A program made the translations under genes and the position numbers. The notes under the pieces were generated by a model. It made no database searches, had not been told where the DNA came from, and saw nothing but the letters and a program-made list of their open reading frames with translations. A DNA stretch of 39,773 nt, taken from NCBI GenBank assembly GCA_001310555.1, contig BAXO01000054.1, forward strand, positions 1 through 39,773. Reading direction: 5' to 3'. The DNA comes from Bacillus sp. JCM 19058 (GTDB taxonomy: Bacteria; Bacillota; Bacilli; Bacillales_H; Bacillaceae_D). Shown piece after piece: positions 29,087 through 37,484 of this stretch (its first letter is position 1; each line of letters opens with the position of its first letter).

Positions 29087-29805
29087 TTATTCGTCGTTTA
29101 AACGACGGAGCTCTTGCTTGATTTCCGTCTTTCCTTTTGTTTTCTCGTCGATTTTCTTAATTACTCGTGCTGGTGTGCCTGCGACAACCGTATGAGCTGG
29201 AACATCTTCAGTAACAATCGCACCGGCAGCGACGACAGCTCCCTCTCCAACGGTAACACCTTCAAGGATAACGGCATTTGCTCCAACAACAGCTTGATCT
29301 TCAACGATAACGGGCTTTGCGGAAGGGGGTTCGATAACACCGGCCAAGACAGCGCCAGCACCAATATGGCAATTTTTCCCTACAGTCGCCCGTCCACCAA
29401 GGACGACATTCATATCGATCATCGTTCCTTCTCCGATGACTGCGCCAATATTAATACTTGCTCCCATCATGATAACCGCATTGTTCCTATTTCGACTTGT
29501 TCACGAATAATTGCTCCCGGTTCAATGCGTGCTTGGATATGCTTTAAATCGATTAAAGGAATGGCTGAGTTTCTCCGATCGTTTTCGATACATAATCCTC
29601 AATATCTGCTTCATGGCTTTGCAAAACCGCTTCAATTTCCTTCCACTCTCCAAATACGACGCCAGTATTACCTGTAATAAACGTTTGGGCGGTCGAACCA
29701 AAATCGATTTGCTCAAGGTTTCCTTTAACATATAATTTTACTGGTGTTTTTTTTCTTGCTATTCGAAATAAACTCAATAATTTCGTTTGCGTTCATCATC
29801 TTCAT
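29087..29805 (-). CDS. dapH: Tetrahydrodipicolinate N-acetyltransferase DapH, three indels
   Basis: Repaired length is 239 residues. Acetyl-CoA-dependent first step of the acetylase branch to diaminopimelate. N-terminal alpha domain ([48 protein letters not shown]), then a left-handed beta-helix of hexapeptide repeats ([60 protein letters not shown]). ATG 29805 behind AAGGGGAG matches the B. subtilis start. One surplus base in 29747-29754; single bases missing near 29593 and near 29488. First gene of a dapH-aminotransferase-dapL operon. Confidence 0.93.
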
Positions 29806-29838
29806 TTTCTCTCCCCTTCCTTAATAATTTAAAACCTT

Positions 29839-29867
29839 ATCATAATTTTGTTTAAAAATGCAATCAA
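29839..29867 (-). promoter_or_regulatory. dapH promoter
   Basis: On the minus strand TTGATT (29867-29862), 17 bases, then TATGAT (29844-29839), about 34 bases before the dapH ATG. Short AT-rich leader, so no room for a lysine riboswitch. Confidence 0.6.
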
Positions 29868-29879
29868 AAATATTCACTT

Positions 29880-30777
29880 CTAACCGAGGAAGATTAAAAG
29901 TACTGTTATCGAAACGATGCTAATTAACGTCGTAATCAAAGTAATGCTCGAAACAAGACGCGGTTCGGAATCAAACTGAACCGCATACATTACTATTGTT
30001 GCCGCTGACGGCATTGCAGCTGTAACAATCAAAACCTTCGCCAAGAGCGGGTCAAAAGGTAGAAGCAACGTTATCACAAAAGCAATAACCGGAGAGAGAA
30101 GCAACCTTGTAACGACGCCAAAAGATATACTTTCCCAATCGAAATGCTCCCATCGAATTTTTGCGAGCTGCATTCCTAAAATTAACATTACTGTCGGAAT
30201 TGTAGCATCGGCAATAATATCCACGGTCATAAACAAATTAGTTGGAACGGTTATTTGAAAAAGCTTTAACGTAATTGCAAACAGAACGACATACGTGGCA
30301 GGCATCGAAAAAAACGGTGCGGACTGCCATTCTCATACCGGCTTTTCCGCGCGCTGCATAATATACACCGAAGCAATTCATAATGATCGCCTGTAAAACC
30401 ATATAAGAAACCGCATATGTGAAGCCCGATTCCCCATAAGCAAACAAAATTATCGGTGCTCCATAATTTCCAGCGTTCATGAATGCTGTTGCCAGGATGA
30501 GACCACTTTCTCGTGCTTGCGGCAGCTTTCTAAATTTCGCGTATAACTTATTCCATAGTAATAATGAAAATAAAAGCACGAGGGCAAACACGGTCATATA
30601 CAGATGCTGAATGTTCAGCTCCGAGGTGTAAAACGTTCGAAATACAAGACAAGGTGTCATAATATAAATCGTTACCGTCGAAATCGGCTTGATATCTACC
30701 TTCTTCCAGCGCTGAAGCAGAAAGCCAAGTGCAAATACAAGAATGACCGGCAAAACTACTTGAAAGAAAATTGTCAT
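29880..30777 (-). CDS. AEC-family (auxin efflux carrier-type) permease, one indel
   Basis: Repaired length is 298 residues with about ten hydrophobic segments (FFQVVLPVILVFALGFLLQR, YMTVFALVLLFSLLLW, TVPTNLFMTVDIIADATIPT, LLSPVIAFVITLLLPF, STISITVLL-like end). The middle motif GLILATAFMNAGNYGAPIIL is the AEC signature. Bacterial members move malate, malonate or other organic acids; the substrate is unknown. A surplus base in the 7-base run 30308-30314 splits it. GAAGGCGTG precedes the ATG. It shares strand with the kdg genes and could export or import a related acid, but a terminator separates them. Confidence 0.85.
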
Positions 30778-30985
30778 ACGAACACGCCTTCTTTAATTGT
30801 TAGTTTCATAGTTTCAATCTATTTTACACTACAGCTTGAGCAAGCTCTAACTCCTTCGTATCAAGTATAAAGCAAGCCAAAAAGAGCCCGCTTTCTGCCC
30901 TTGGTGAAGGAAGCCTTTTATAAGGTGAGCGTACTTCCGGTTTTTGAAATGAGAACTCTTTCCTTGTTTTATCGAATCAACGAAA

Positions 30986-31009
30986 AAAACTCAGCTAATG
31001 CTGAGTCCA
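30986..31009 (-). terminator. Terminator after eda
   Basis: On the minus strand GACTCAGC, ATTA, GCTGAGT and then seven T residues, five bases past the eda stop. Confidence 0.85.
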
Positions 31010-31013
31010 AACA

Positions 31014-31647
31014 CTATTTCCCTCTTGCTGTCTCCAGAACGCGGACATACTGCTTCGCTCTTTCTGTTAGCGCTTTTCTTGCCTCTTGATCAAACGGCTT
31101 TTTAGTATCGACAAGATACTGCCGAGCCCGACGGCAACAGCACCAGCGCGAACGTAGTCGCCAATGTTGTCAAGGTTAACTCCGCCCGTTGGCATTAATG
31201 GAATGTGCGGCAAAGGTCCATGAATATCCTTTAAATACGCTGGACCGAACGAGCGAGCCGGAAAGACTTTTATTACATCTGCTCCGTGCTCATAGGCGGT
31301 TAGAATTTCGGTCGGTGTTAATGCCCCAGGGATGCTAATCACACCATAGCGCTTCGTTAAGCGAATCGTTTCTGGATTGACCGTAGGCGAAAAAATAAAC
31401 TGGGCTCCAGCATGATCGCTGCCCTTGCCGTTTCCGGATCGAGAACAGTCCCTGCCCCAACAATTAAGTCTTCGCCAAATTCGTCTCGAACACTTTCGAT
31501 TAAAGTTAATACCTTGGGTGTTTCAACCGTAATTTCCAAGGTTTTCACGCCGCCTTCAAGCAATGCTTCAGAGATTTGCAGGATTTTCTCCGGCTTCGCC
31601 CCTCTAATAATCGCTACTATTCCATGCTGTTCAATCTTTGTACTCAT
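31014..31647 (-). CDS. eda: KDPG/KHG aldolase, two indels
   Basis: Repaired length is 211 residues. Splits 2-keto-3-deoxy-6-phosphogluconate into pyruvate and glyceraldehyde 3-phosphate; class I aldolase. Marks: GIVAIIRGAKPEKIL, LEITVETPKVL (catalytic Glu), VGAGTVLDPETARAAI, AQFIFSPTVNPETIRL, and the Schiff-base Lys in GADVIKVFPARSFGP, then LMPTGGVNLDNI. The ATG 31647 follows GAGGAGG; an in-frame ATG at 31665 overlaps that site. Single bases are missing near 31409 and near 31123; repair gives the end TKKPFDQEARKALTERAKQY and a stop at 31014. Follows kdgK closely. Confidence 0.92.
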
Positions 31648-31692
31648 CGCTTGTTTCCTCCTCATTAATCTAGTCAGTACGACTCGAATCGC

Positions 31693-32643
31693 TTATCGAG
31701 TCACATCGTCATGCCGGTCATCTTGATAGCGATCAAGCTCTTCTCTTTCAGGCAATCCCTCGACATCCCCCTGTACCATCGTTGCAACCGCACCGACAAT
31801 CGTTCCACGCTTCACTGCGTCGTAGACTGAAGCACCTTCAATCAAACCGGAAAGAAAGCCTGCGGCAAAGCCATCCCCTGCACCTACAGGGTCAACAACT
31901 CGCGCCACTTTCATACCGCTGACATGAACATGCTCTTTCGCATTCGTATAATAGGCACCGTCAATTCCTGCTTTAGTTACAACTAGATGAGCGCCCAGCT
32001 CAAGTAATCGTTCCCCTATTTTTTTCGGATTATTCTCGTTAAATAAAAACTGTCCTTCTGCAATGCCAGGTAAAACGATCGTCGCTTCTTGCGCCAGGTC
32101 AAGTAAAACCTTTCGTGCCCGTTCCTCGCTCCAAAGCTTTTTTCGAATATTAGGATCGAAAACGATCGGAATGTCATGCTTTTTGGCGACGTTCACTAAA
32201 GCCCAAACCGCCTCGTATGCCGATTGGCTTAACGCTGGTGTAATTCCGGATATATGAACATATTTTGCTTGTGCAACAAAACTCTCATCGACATCCTTCG
32301 CCGACAGACGACTCGCTGCCGAACCAGTCCGGTAATAATGAATTCGCATATCGCCTTCTCGGCGATTTTCCTTAAAGAATACACCGGTAGGAGCTTCGCG
32401 ATCAAGAGTCACCTGTGAGACATCAACTCCTTCCCCGCGAATAAAAGCGAGCATCCCCTTCCCAAATTCATCTTCACCGACTCGAGAAATCCACGCCGCT
32501 TTATGACCTAAACGAGCAAGTCCAATAGCGACGTTCGTCTCGGCACCACCGTATGTCCGGGTGAACTGATTAGAAAACCTCATCATTCCGTGAGTATCGG
32601 CCGTAAATAATACCATCGTTTCTCCCATAGTGACAACGTCCAT
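31693..32643 (-). CDS. kdgK: 2-keto-3-deoxygluconate kinase (PfkB family)
   Basis: 316 residues, intact. Phosphorylates KDG to KDPG, the substrate of the next gene. Ribokinase fold: VVTMGETMVLFTAD, TYGGAETNVAIGLARLGHKA, GVFFKENRREGDMRIHYYRT, VFDPNIRKKLW, LVVTKAGIDGAYY, and the phosphate-binding/catalytic DPVGAGDGFAAGFLSGL (Asp in GAGD). The pair kdgK-eda handles keto-deoxygluconate made from pectin, uronates or gluconate. No uronate isomerase or transporter is present in the window. It has its own promoter and apparent operator sites upstream. Confidence 0.93.
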   Translation of the reverse strand: MDVVTMGETMVLFTADTHGMMRFSNQFTRTYGGAETNVAIGLARLGHKAAWISRVGEDEFGKGMLAFIRGEGVDVSQVTLDREAPTGVFFKENRREGDMRIHYYRTGSAASRLSAKDVDESFVAQAKYVHISGITPALSQSAYEAVWALVNVAKKHDIPIVFDPNIRKKLWSEERARKVLLDLAQEATIVLPGIAEGQFLFNENNPKKIGERLLELGAHLVVTKAGIDGAYYTNAKEHVHVSGMKVARVVDPVGAGDGFAAGFLSGLIEGASVYDAVKRGTIVGAVATMVQGDVEGLPEREELDRYQDDRHDDVTR

Positions 32644-32663
32644 AACGTCCTCCCCTTTTTCCG

Positions 32664-32684
32664 TTCCGCATTATGGAATACCAT
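32664..32684. promoter_or_regulatory. Candidate KdgR operator at kdgK
   Basis: Two overlapping dyads, TTCC-n7-GGAA (32664-32678) and ATGGAATACCAT (32673-32684), lie between the promoter and the kdgK ribosome site, a repressor position. IclR-type regulators bind TTCC/GGAA-like dyads, and one is encoded just upstream. Confidence 0.5.
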
Positions 32685-32697
32685 TCGTATATGAAAT

Positions 32698-32715
32698 AAA
32701 AATAAAGCGCTTATC
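32698..32715. promoter_or_regulatory. cre (CcpA) site at kdgK
   Basis: AATAAAGCGCTTAT has the AAAGCGCTT core of catabolite-responsive elements and sits a few bases downstream of the predicted transcription start, a roadblock position. Confidence 0.5.
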
Positions 32716-32723
32716 CTCTCTAT

Positions 32724-32751
32724 CTTATATAATTTTACCTGACTGCGTCAA
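32724..32751 (-). promoter_or_regulatory. kdgK-eda promoter
   Basis: On the minus strand TTGACG (32751-32746), 16 bases, then TATAAG (32729-32724). The -35 overlaps the TGA of kdgR, so kdgK-eda can be transcribed separately from the regulator. Confidence 0.55.
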
Positions 32752-33508
32752 CGTTCGTAGCCCAGCTGTCTAGAAATAACCGACGCCGAAGTTAGAAGCA
32801 TCGCCTTTAATTCCCCTTCGATACGCTCTAGTGTCATTCTCGCTTCCGGTCCAGCAACACTTATCGTTCCAACGACTTCACTATGATAATCGAAAACAGG
32901 AGCAGCTATACAGCGAATTCCTTCTTCGTGCTCAATATTGTCTATCGCAAACTGCTTCGTTCTAATCGTTTTCAGCTCCTCTTCAAGCTGCTCAAATGAC
33001 GTAATCGTTTGTTCGGTATACCTCGGCAGCCCTGTTTCAGCAATAATGGCTTGCAGCTCTCTTTTATCGAGCCAAGCTAAAATCACTTTGCCAACTGCTG
33101 TACAATGCAGCATTGAGCGCCTACCAATTTTTGACCTCATCGTAATCGTCTGATCGCTCTCGACCTTATCGATATAGACGACTTGATTCTCGTCCCTAAC
33201 GCAAAGATGAACGACCTCATTCGCGCGACTTGACAGCTGTTCCAGCTCAGGACGCGCAACCGTTCGCAGATCAAAGGTATCGAGAACATGAGTAGCCAAA
33301 GAAATGATCTCCGTTCCAAGTAAATAGTATCCTGTCTTTCGATCTTGCCTAACAACCTTCGGTGTTTTAATGTCAATAGCAAGCGATGAATTGTACTCTT
33401 CGGCAAATTGAGCTTATCGCTTAATTCCTTAATGCTCATGCCTTCCTTTTCCATAGACAGAGCATCCAAAACAGTTAACGCTCGCTCCACTGACTGAACG
33501 ATGGTCAT
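32748..33508 (-). CDS. kdgR: IclR-family regulator of the KDG genes, one indel
   Basis: Repaired length is 253 residues. N-terminal winged helix (VQSVERALTVLDALSMEKEG, MSIKELSDKLNLPKSTIHRL), then the IclR effector domain (DENQVVYIDKVESDQTITMR, RSMLHCTAVGKVILA, IDNIEHEEGIRCIAAPVFDY, VVGTISVAGP). Likely senses KDG or KDPG and represses kdgK-eda; the B. subtilis KdgR is LacI-type, so the name is functional only. One G is missing near 33350; repair reads KHRRVVRQDRKTGYYLLGTE. GGGAGGGG precedes the ATG. Confidence 0.88.
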
Positions 33509-33996
33509 CGCCCTTCCCCTCCCTTCTTTTCCTACTGCACGTATCGTAACGCCCGATTATTCCTTCAGAGATCGGGGCACCCGGTAGATAAGCTGTAGAA
33601 GCATCTCTTCATTTATGATAGAGAAAGGTCGATCGTCTTTCAAGTACATTTATTCCCTTTCATTAAAGGCTTGGAAAACGCTCATCACCTGTATACTTTT
33701 CCAATTGCAACTAATTCTTCAAAGCAATTTACCACCTAGAGCTTATGTACTGCTCCTTAACCGTGAAAAACTCTTCATAATAGCGCTGTCCTGTTGACGT
33801 ACTTTCTTTCAATCGATTTAGCTCAGGCATCTCTGGTTCTGTCCCTGTCTATGTTAAAATAGATTGCAACATTAAAAACGTATGTAACAAATGATTAACT
33901 CGGATCGTATCTAATTCACTAAAAACAAAATCATATGTTAACGCATATTTTCCTTATGATATACACAGATCGATAAAAAGAAAGGAGATTTATTTA
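33509..33996. other. Intergenic stretch with a short unplaced frame
   Basis: About 490 bases between kdgR and the HAD gene. On the minus strand 33729-33830 encodes a 33-residue frame (MPELNRLKESTSTGQRYYEE, FFTVKEQYISSRW) that looks protein-like but has no ribosome site and may be a relic. No other feature supported. Confidence 0.35.
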
Positions 33997-34549
33997 TTGA
34001 ACATTTTATGGGATTTTGATGGTACGCTTTTTGATACTTATCCTGTTTTTGCAAAGATTTTAAAGCAGGTTATTAACAACAAGGACATTTCTGAGGATAG
34101 CATAAATGATCATCTGAAAATTTCTTTCTCACATACGAAAAATTTTTTTTGATTTATCTGACTATCAAATAAAAGCTTTTATCTCCCTTGCCAAGCAAGT
34201 CCCGGCAAAAGGCTTTAAACCATTTAAAGGAGTAGAGGAGATTTTAAAATATGCTAATAAAAATGTAATAATGACGCATAGCACCCGGATGAACGTTTTG
34301 AAAATATTAAAATATTATTGCTTTGAAAAATATTTTATAGAAATAGTTACAGGTGACGATGGATTCCCCCGAAAACCGGAACCAGCTTCATACGAATACT
34401 TGCATCAAAGACATGCAATTGATCTAGTTATAGGTGACCGCAGTTTAGATATTATTCCAGCAAAGAAATTAGGAATAAAAACCTGTCTCTTCCAAAATAA
34501 AGAGTCAGGTTCCGATTATTATCTCAATAAATATGAAGACTTTTTTTAA
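33997..34549 (+). CDS. HAD-like phosphatase, AT-rich, one indel
   Basis: Repaired length is 183 residues. TTG 33997 follows AAAGGAG with eight bases between. HAD motifs: MNILWDFDGTLFDTYPVFAK (motif I, DFDGT), VIMTHSTRMNVLKIL (motif II Thr/Ser), RKPEPASYEYL (motif III Lys) and LVIGDRSLDIIPAKKLG (motif IV). Resembles phosphoglycolate-phosphatase/beta-phosphoglucomutase-type subfamily IA enzymes; substrate unknown. A surplus T in the run 34143-34150 splits it. Its codons are clearly more AT-rich than the kdg genes (AAA, TTT, ATT, TAT dominate), which suggests acquisition from a lower-GC donor. Confidence 0.8.
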
Positions 34550-34726
34550 CATTGTAATTTAGAGCTCAATGACAATATAGGTGGACATAAACCATGGTTG
34601 CAAAGCCTATTCGGAGTCAGACTTTGAATATGAGCAATGAATACGACTACTACGCATAAATACAATATGAGCTAGTTCGTGCTCTAGATATCTCAATTAT
34701 CTCCTCAAATTAATTAACGGTTCAAT

Positions 34727-35494
34727 TTAAAGACCTCCTGACACTCGGATGAGTTCGCCATTAATGTGTCCATTCGCCTCTGAACCAAGGAACAAAACCA
34801 AATTCGCCACTTCTTCTGGTGTTGTTAATCGTTTTGTTGGCGTTTGATTCGCGATCTCTTCTTTAACATTATTTGGTAATACACGTTTGGCTCGTTCAGT
34901 GAGGGTCATACCTGGAATGACACAGTTACTTAATATTCCGGCATCGGCTAATTCAACAGAAAGAGTCCGCGTTAATCCGTGTAATCCTGCCTTCCCAGCT
35001 GCATATGCACCCGCTCCGGGTAATCCTTCATCCGCAATACTGGATGAAATATTAATAATTCTACCCCACTTTGAAGCCCTCATTGCAGGTAAAGATGCTT
35101 GAATGGTTCGATATGCCCCTTCTATTGTAGAGCGTATCATATTTTGCCATTGTTCAGGTTCAACATCTTCAAATCGTGTCATTCCAGTTGGATTTCCCCT
35201 TGCTCCCCACTGAACAGCATTGTTAACGAGAATGTGAAGTGTCCCCCACTCATCCATAACATTTTGGACCGCAGCGAAAATAGATGCTTTATCACTTAAA
35301 TCATACTGCGCGATTATTGGCGTACCTCCGACCTCTCTTACACTTTCTGCCGTCTTTTCTGCTCCATCCCGATCAGAATAATAGGTGATGGCAACACGGG
35401 CACCTTCTCTTCCATAGGCTATGGCTATTTCCTTGCCTATTCCAGATGAGCTACCAGTAACAAGAACCACCCGATCTTTTAACCCCATGTTCAT
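34727..35494 (-). CDS. SDR-family oxidoreductase
   Basis: 255 residues, intact. Classical short-chain dehydrogenase/reductase: VVLVTGSSSGIGKEIAIAYG (TGxxxGIG cofactor site), LVNNAVQWG (NNAG-type), INISSSIADEGLPGAGAYAA with catalytic Ser and Y-x-x-x-K (YAAGKAG), and a C-terminal HINGELIRVSGG. Resembles 3-oxoacyl-ACP reductase-like and glucose dehydrogenase-like SDRs; substrate unknown. The open frame reaches 35548, but ATG 35494 stands behind GGGGGAAG and one base past the stop of the NmrA gene, so the two are coupled. Second gene of a MarR-controlled pair. Confidence 0.88.
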   Translation of the reverse strand: MNMGLKDRVVLVTGSSSGIGKEIAIAYGREGARVAITYYSDRDGAEKTAESVREVGGTPIIAQYDLSDKASIFAAVQNVMDEWGTLHILVNNAVQWGARGNPTGMTRFEDVEPEQWQNMIRSTIEGAYRTIQASLPAMRASKWGRIINISSSIADEGLPGAGAYAAGKAGLHGLTRTLSVELADAGILSNCVIPGMTLTERAKRVLPNNVKEEIANQTPTKRLTTPEEVANLVLFLGSEANGHINGELIRVSGGL

Positions 35495-35495
35495 T

Positions 35496-36401
35496 TTACT
35501 TCCCCCTTGAAGATAAATTTTCTCCAGTTCTAACTGTTCCCCACCCACTACTTTCTAAAAATTGATGAATCGTAGTAAGAGAAAATGAATACTTTTCTTT
35601 GGTTGATGTCATATCAAAAATGAAACCATTTTTGTTAAAATAACGAGTCATTTCAGCCAAATCGAATCCAAATTGCTCTTCTACCTGATTTATCGGGATT
35701 TGGTGATAGGTAATTTTGCTCCCAAGAATATCAGACATTATCTTGATAATTTCTTTATAGGTGAGTTGTTCTGGTCCACCAAGATTGATCACTTTTCCCA
35801 TCAGCTCAGAGCTCGATAAAGACATCTGTGCAAACTGTGCTAAATCCTTAGAGTAAAGATAGCTAATTGGTGTATTTAAATCAGTTGGACTCGATAAAAC
35901 CCCTTGCTGTAGAACACTATCCTTTATCCAAGGTGCGTTTAAGGTGTCCATAAAAGTACATGGACGTAAAATCGTATAGGGTATTCTTGATGACTGAATA
36001 TACTTCTCCAAATGCCCTTTCACTTCAAAATGTGGCACATTCGTTTGCTCATCGGCTTTATATACAGATGTATAAATAATGTGTTCTACCTTGGCTCGTT
36101 GCGACGCATCAACGAGCCACCGAGTAATAGTATCCTCGTCTGCAGCTGGATTTTCACCCCTTCCTAGAATAGATACAACGAGAATATCAATATTTTCCAA
36201 TTCTTCTTCAATAGCGCTCTTGTTTCTTAAATCAATCTCAATTGGCTCTACCCCACGTGGGAACGCTGATTCTATTTTCTTCCCTGGTCGAATTGTCGCT
36301 TTAACCCTATAACCATTTTTACTAAAAACCTCCACATATGCCCGCCCCGCCGTTCCTGTAGCACCTGCAACTAAAATGGTCTTTTGAGACAATAAAATCA
36401 T
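35496..36401 (-). CDS. NmrA/atypical-SDR NAD(P)-binding protein
   Basis: 301 residues, intact. Rossmann start ILVAGATGTAGRAYVEVFSK (GxTGxxG), DLRNKSAIEEELENIDILVV, EHIIYTSVYKADEQ, PYTILRPCTFMDTL, VINLGGPEQLTYKEIIKIM. NmrA-like proteins sense or use NAD(P)H, often as quinone or aldehyde reductases (for example the YtfG type). Start is uncertain: ATG 36401 abuts AAAGG, while TTG 36392 (codon 4) has better spacing. An operator matching that of the MarR gene lies 11 bases upstream. First gene of the pair with the SDR. Confidence 0.85.
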   Translation of the reverse strand: MILLSQKTILVAGATGTAGRAYVEVFSKNGYRVKATIRPGKKIESAFPRGVEPIEIDLRNKSAIEEELENIDILVVSILGRGENPAADEDTITRWLVDASQRAKVEHIIYTSVYKADEQTNVPHFEVKGHLEKYIQSSRIPYTILRPCTFMDTLNAPWIKDSVLQQGVLSSPTDLNTPISYLYSKDLAQFAQMSLSSSELMGKVINLGGPEQLTYKEIIKIMSDILGSKITYHQIPINQVEEQFGFDLAEMTRYFNKNGFIFDMTSTKEKYSFSLTTIHQFLESSGWGTVRTGENLSSRGK

Positions 36402-36411
36402 CCTTTCGCTT

Positions 36412-36433
36412 TTTACTTAGACGGCTAAATAAA
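36412..36433. promoter_or_regulatory. MarR operator B, upstream of the NmrA gene
   Basis: Top strand arms TTTACTTAG and CTAAATAAA flank ACGG. Read on the other strand it matches operator A at 20 of 22 positions including the CCGT centre. Confidence 0.75.
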
Positions 36434-36476
36434 ATAAGAAAAAAACATTCTCAACAATTAGATGCTGTCGAGAAAT

Positions 36477-36903
36477 TTATAATAATTGTCGTTTCACATA
36501 AGAGAGTTGTTTCTTTAGACTTAAACGTTCTTCAGACGATAATCCTTGCACAATTTTCTTTTCAATGTCATACCAAGCTTGGACGACTTGTTGTTGCAGT
36601 CCCCTCCTTTTCCGTTAAGAAGATACGGGAAACACGAGCATCTGTCAGGTCTCGCCTTCTCTCCAGCAGACCTGTCTTCTCCATTCGATTAATCATTTTT
36701 GTAATTGTAGGTGGCTCTACATTAAGGCTGCGAATAATCTCAGACTGGGTAACCCCATCTTTTTCCCATAACATCATCAGAATCATATCCTGGCCTACAT
36801 GTATACCAAGCTTCGAAAACCTTGTACTGATTTCCTGACGATGCTGTTTTGCAATTTGCACGATTAAATAGCTTACACTGGATTGCAAGTCACTATTGTT
36901 CAT
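36477..36903 (-). CDS. MarR-family regulator, one indel
   Basis: Repaired length is 141 residues. Winged-helix regulator: VSYLIVQIAKQHRQEISTRF, LGIHVGQDMILMMLWEKDGV, the recognition part TQSEIIRSLNVEPPTITKMI, and wing RMEKTGLLERRRDLTDARVS, then FLTEKEGLQQQVVQAWYDIE and dimerisation helices to a stop at 36477. A surplus G in GGGG near 36602 caused an early stop. No conserved redox Cys of the OhrR kind is visible. It is adjacent to the NmrA-SDR pair and has an operator just upstream of its own start, so autoregulation is expected. Confidence 0.88.
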
Positions 36904-36919
36904 TGTTAGCCTCTTTCAT

Positions 36920-36941
36920 TTTAATTAGCCGTCTAATTAAA
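36920..36941. promoter_or_regulatory. MarR operator A, upstream of the MarR gene
   Basis: Perfect dyad with 9-base arms TTTAATTAG and CTAATTAAA around CCGT, 17 bases before the MarR start codon. Confidence 0.8.
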
Positions 36942-37022
36942 TAGTTTAATTGATTTATTTTCAGATGTCAAACAAACTTCTAGTTTTCACTCGTGAGTTT
37001 TGCAGCACTAATCTTATACTCA

Positions 37023-37312
37023 TTACCATACCACATCATCCGCCAACACTCGGCTCCATTCTTCTGTTTCGCCATTAAAACACGTCGTACAGAATTCTCT
37101 TTATACCGATACGGAACACTTTTTGTCGCATGACAACCTTCACAGACAAACAGCTTGAACCCATTACTAAAAATTCCTGCATCCTTTCAATCTCTCTACT
37201 TCTTTTAGTACAACGAGTCTAATCTTGGTTCCATGTTTTGCAACGAAACGATCCCAATGCTGATATGCATCGAAGAATATCTGCTTTAACGTGTTTGTCT
37301 CCAGATGTCCAT
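37023..37312 (-). pseudogene. IS91-type transposase N-terminal remnant
   Basis: From ATG 37312 the minus strand reads MDIWRQTR, then LKQIFFDAYQHWDRFVAKHG, TKIRLVVLKEVERLKGCRNF, two stops, then out of frame NGFKLFVCEGCHATKSVPYR, and finally CTTCFNGETEEWSRVLADDV. The Cys pairs (C-x-x-C twice) and layout are those of the zinc-binding N-terminal domain (PF14319) of IS91-type transposases found in Bacillaceae. In-frame stops, shifts and loss of the catalytic domain show it is dead. Confidence 0.7.
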
Positions 37313-37378
37313 TTTACCAAAAATCTTAAATAGGGGAGCCCCATACCTTCCAAAACTTATACTTTCTTTAACGTCAAG

Positions 37379-37405
37379 AAAAACCCCTTGAATATCAAGG
37401 GGTTT
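37379..37405 (-). terminator. Terminator after tRNA-Val
   Basis: On the minus strand AACCCCTTGA, a short loop and TCAAGGGGTT followed by TTT, six bases beyond the tRNA 3' end. Confidence 0.85.
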
Positions 37406-37411
37406 CGTTAG

Positions 37412-37484
37412 TGACCCGTATTGGGCTCGAACCAATGACCTCCACCCTGTCAAGGTGGCGCTCTCCCAGCTGAGCTAACGGATC
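37412..37484 (-). tRNA. tRNA-Val (anticodon GAC)
   Basis: 73 bases folding into a full cloverleaf: acceptor GATCCGT/ACGGGTC with one G-T pair, D stem GCTC/GAGC, anticodon stem CCACC/GGTGG with loop TTGACAG (anticodon GAC), T stem ATTGG/CCAAT with loop TTCGAGC, discriminator A. CCA is not encoded. It stands alone between two gene-poor stretches and beside a transposase remnant. Confidence 0.95.

Noticed and set aside
29114..29677. 187-codon plus-strand frame opposite dapH
   Set aside because: Asn/Asp/Ser-rich mirror of hexapeptide-repeat codons; no ribosome site.
29806..29880. Lysine riboswitch before dapH
   Set aside because: Only about 30 bases lie between the promoter and the start codon; no room for the aptamer.
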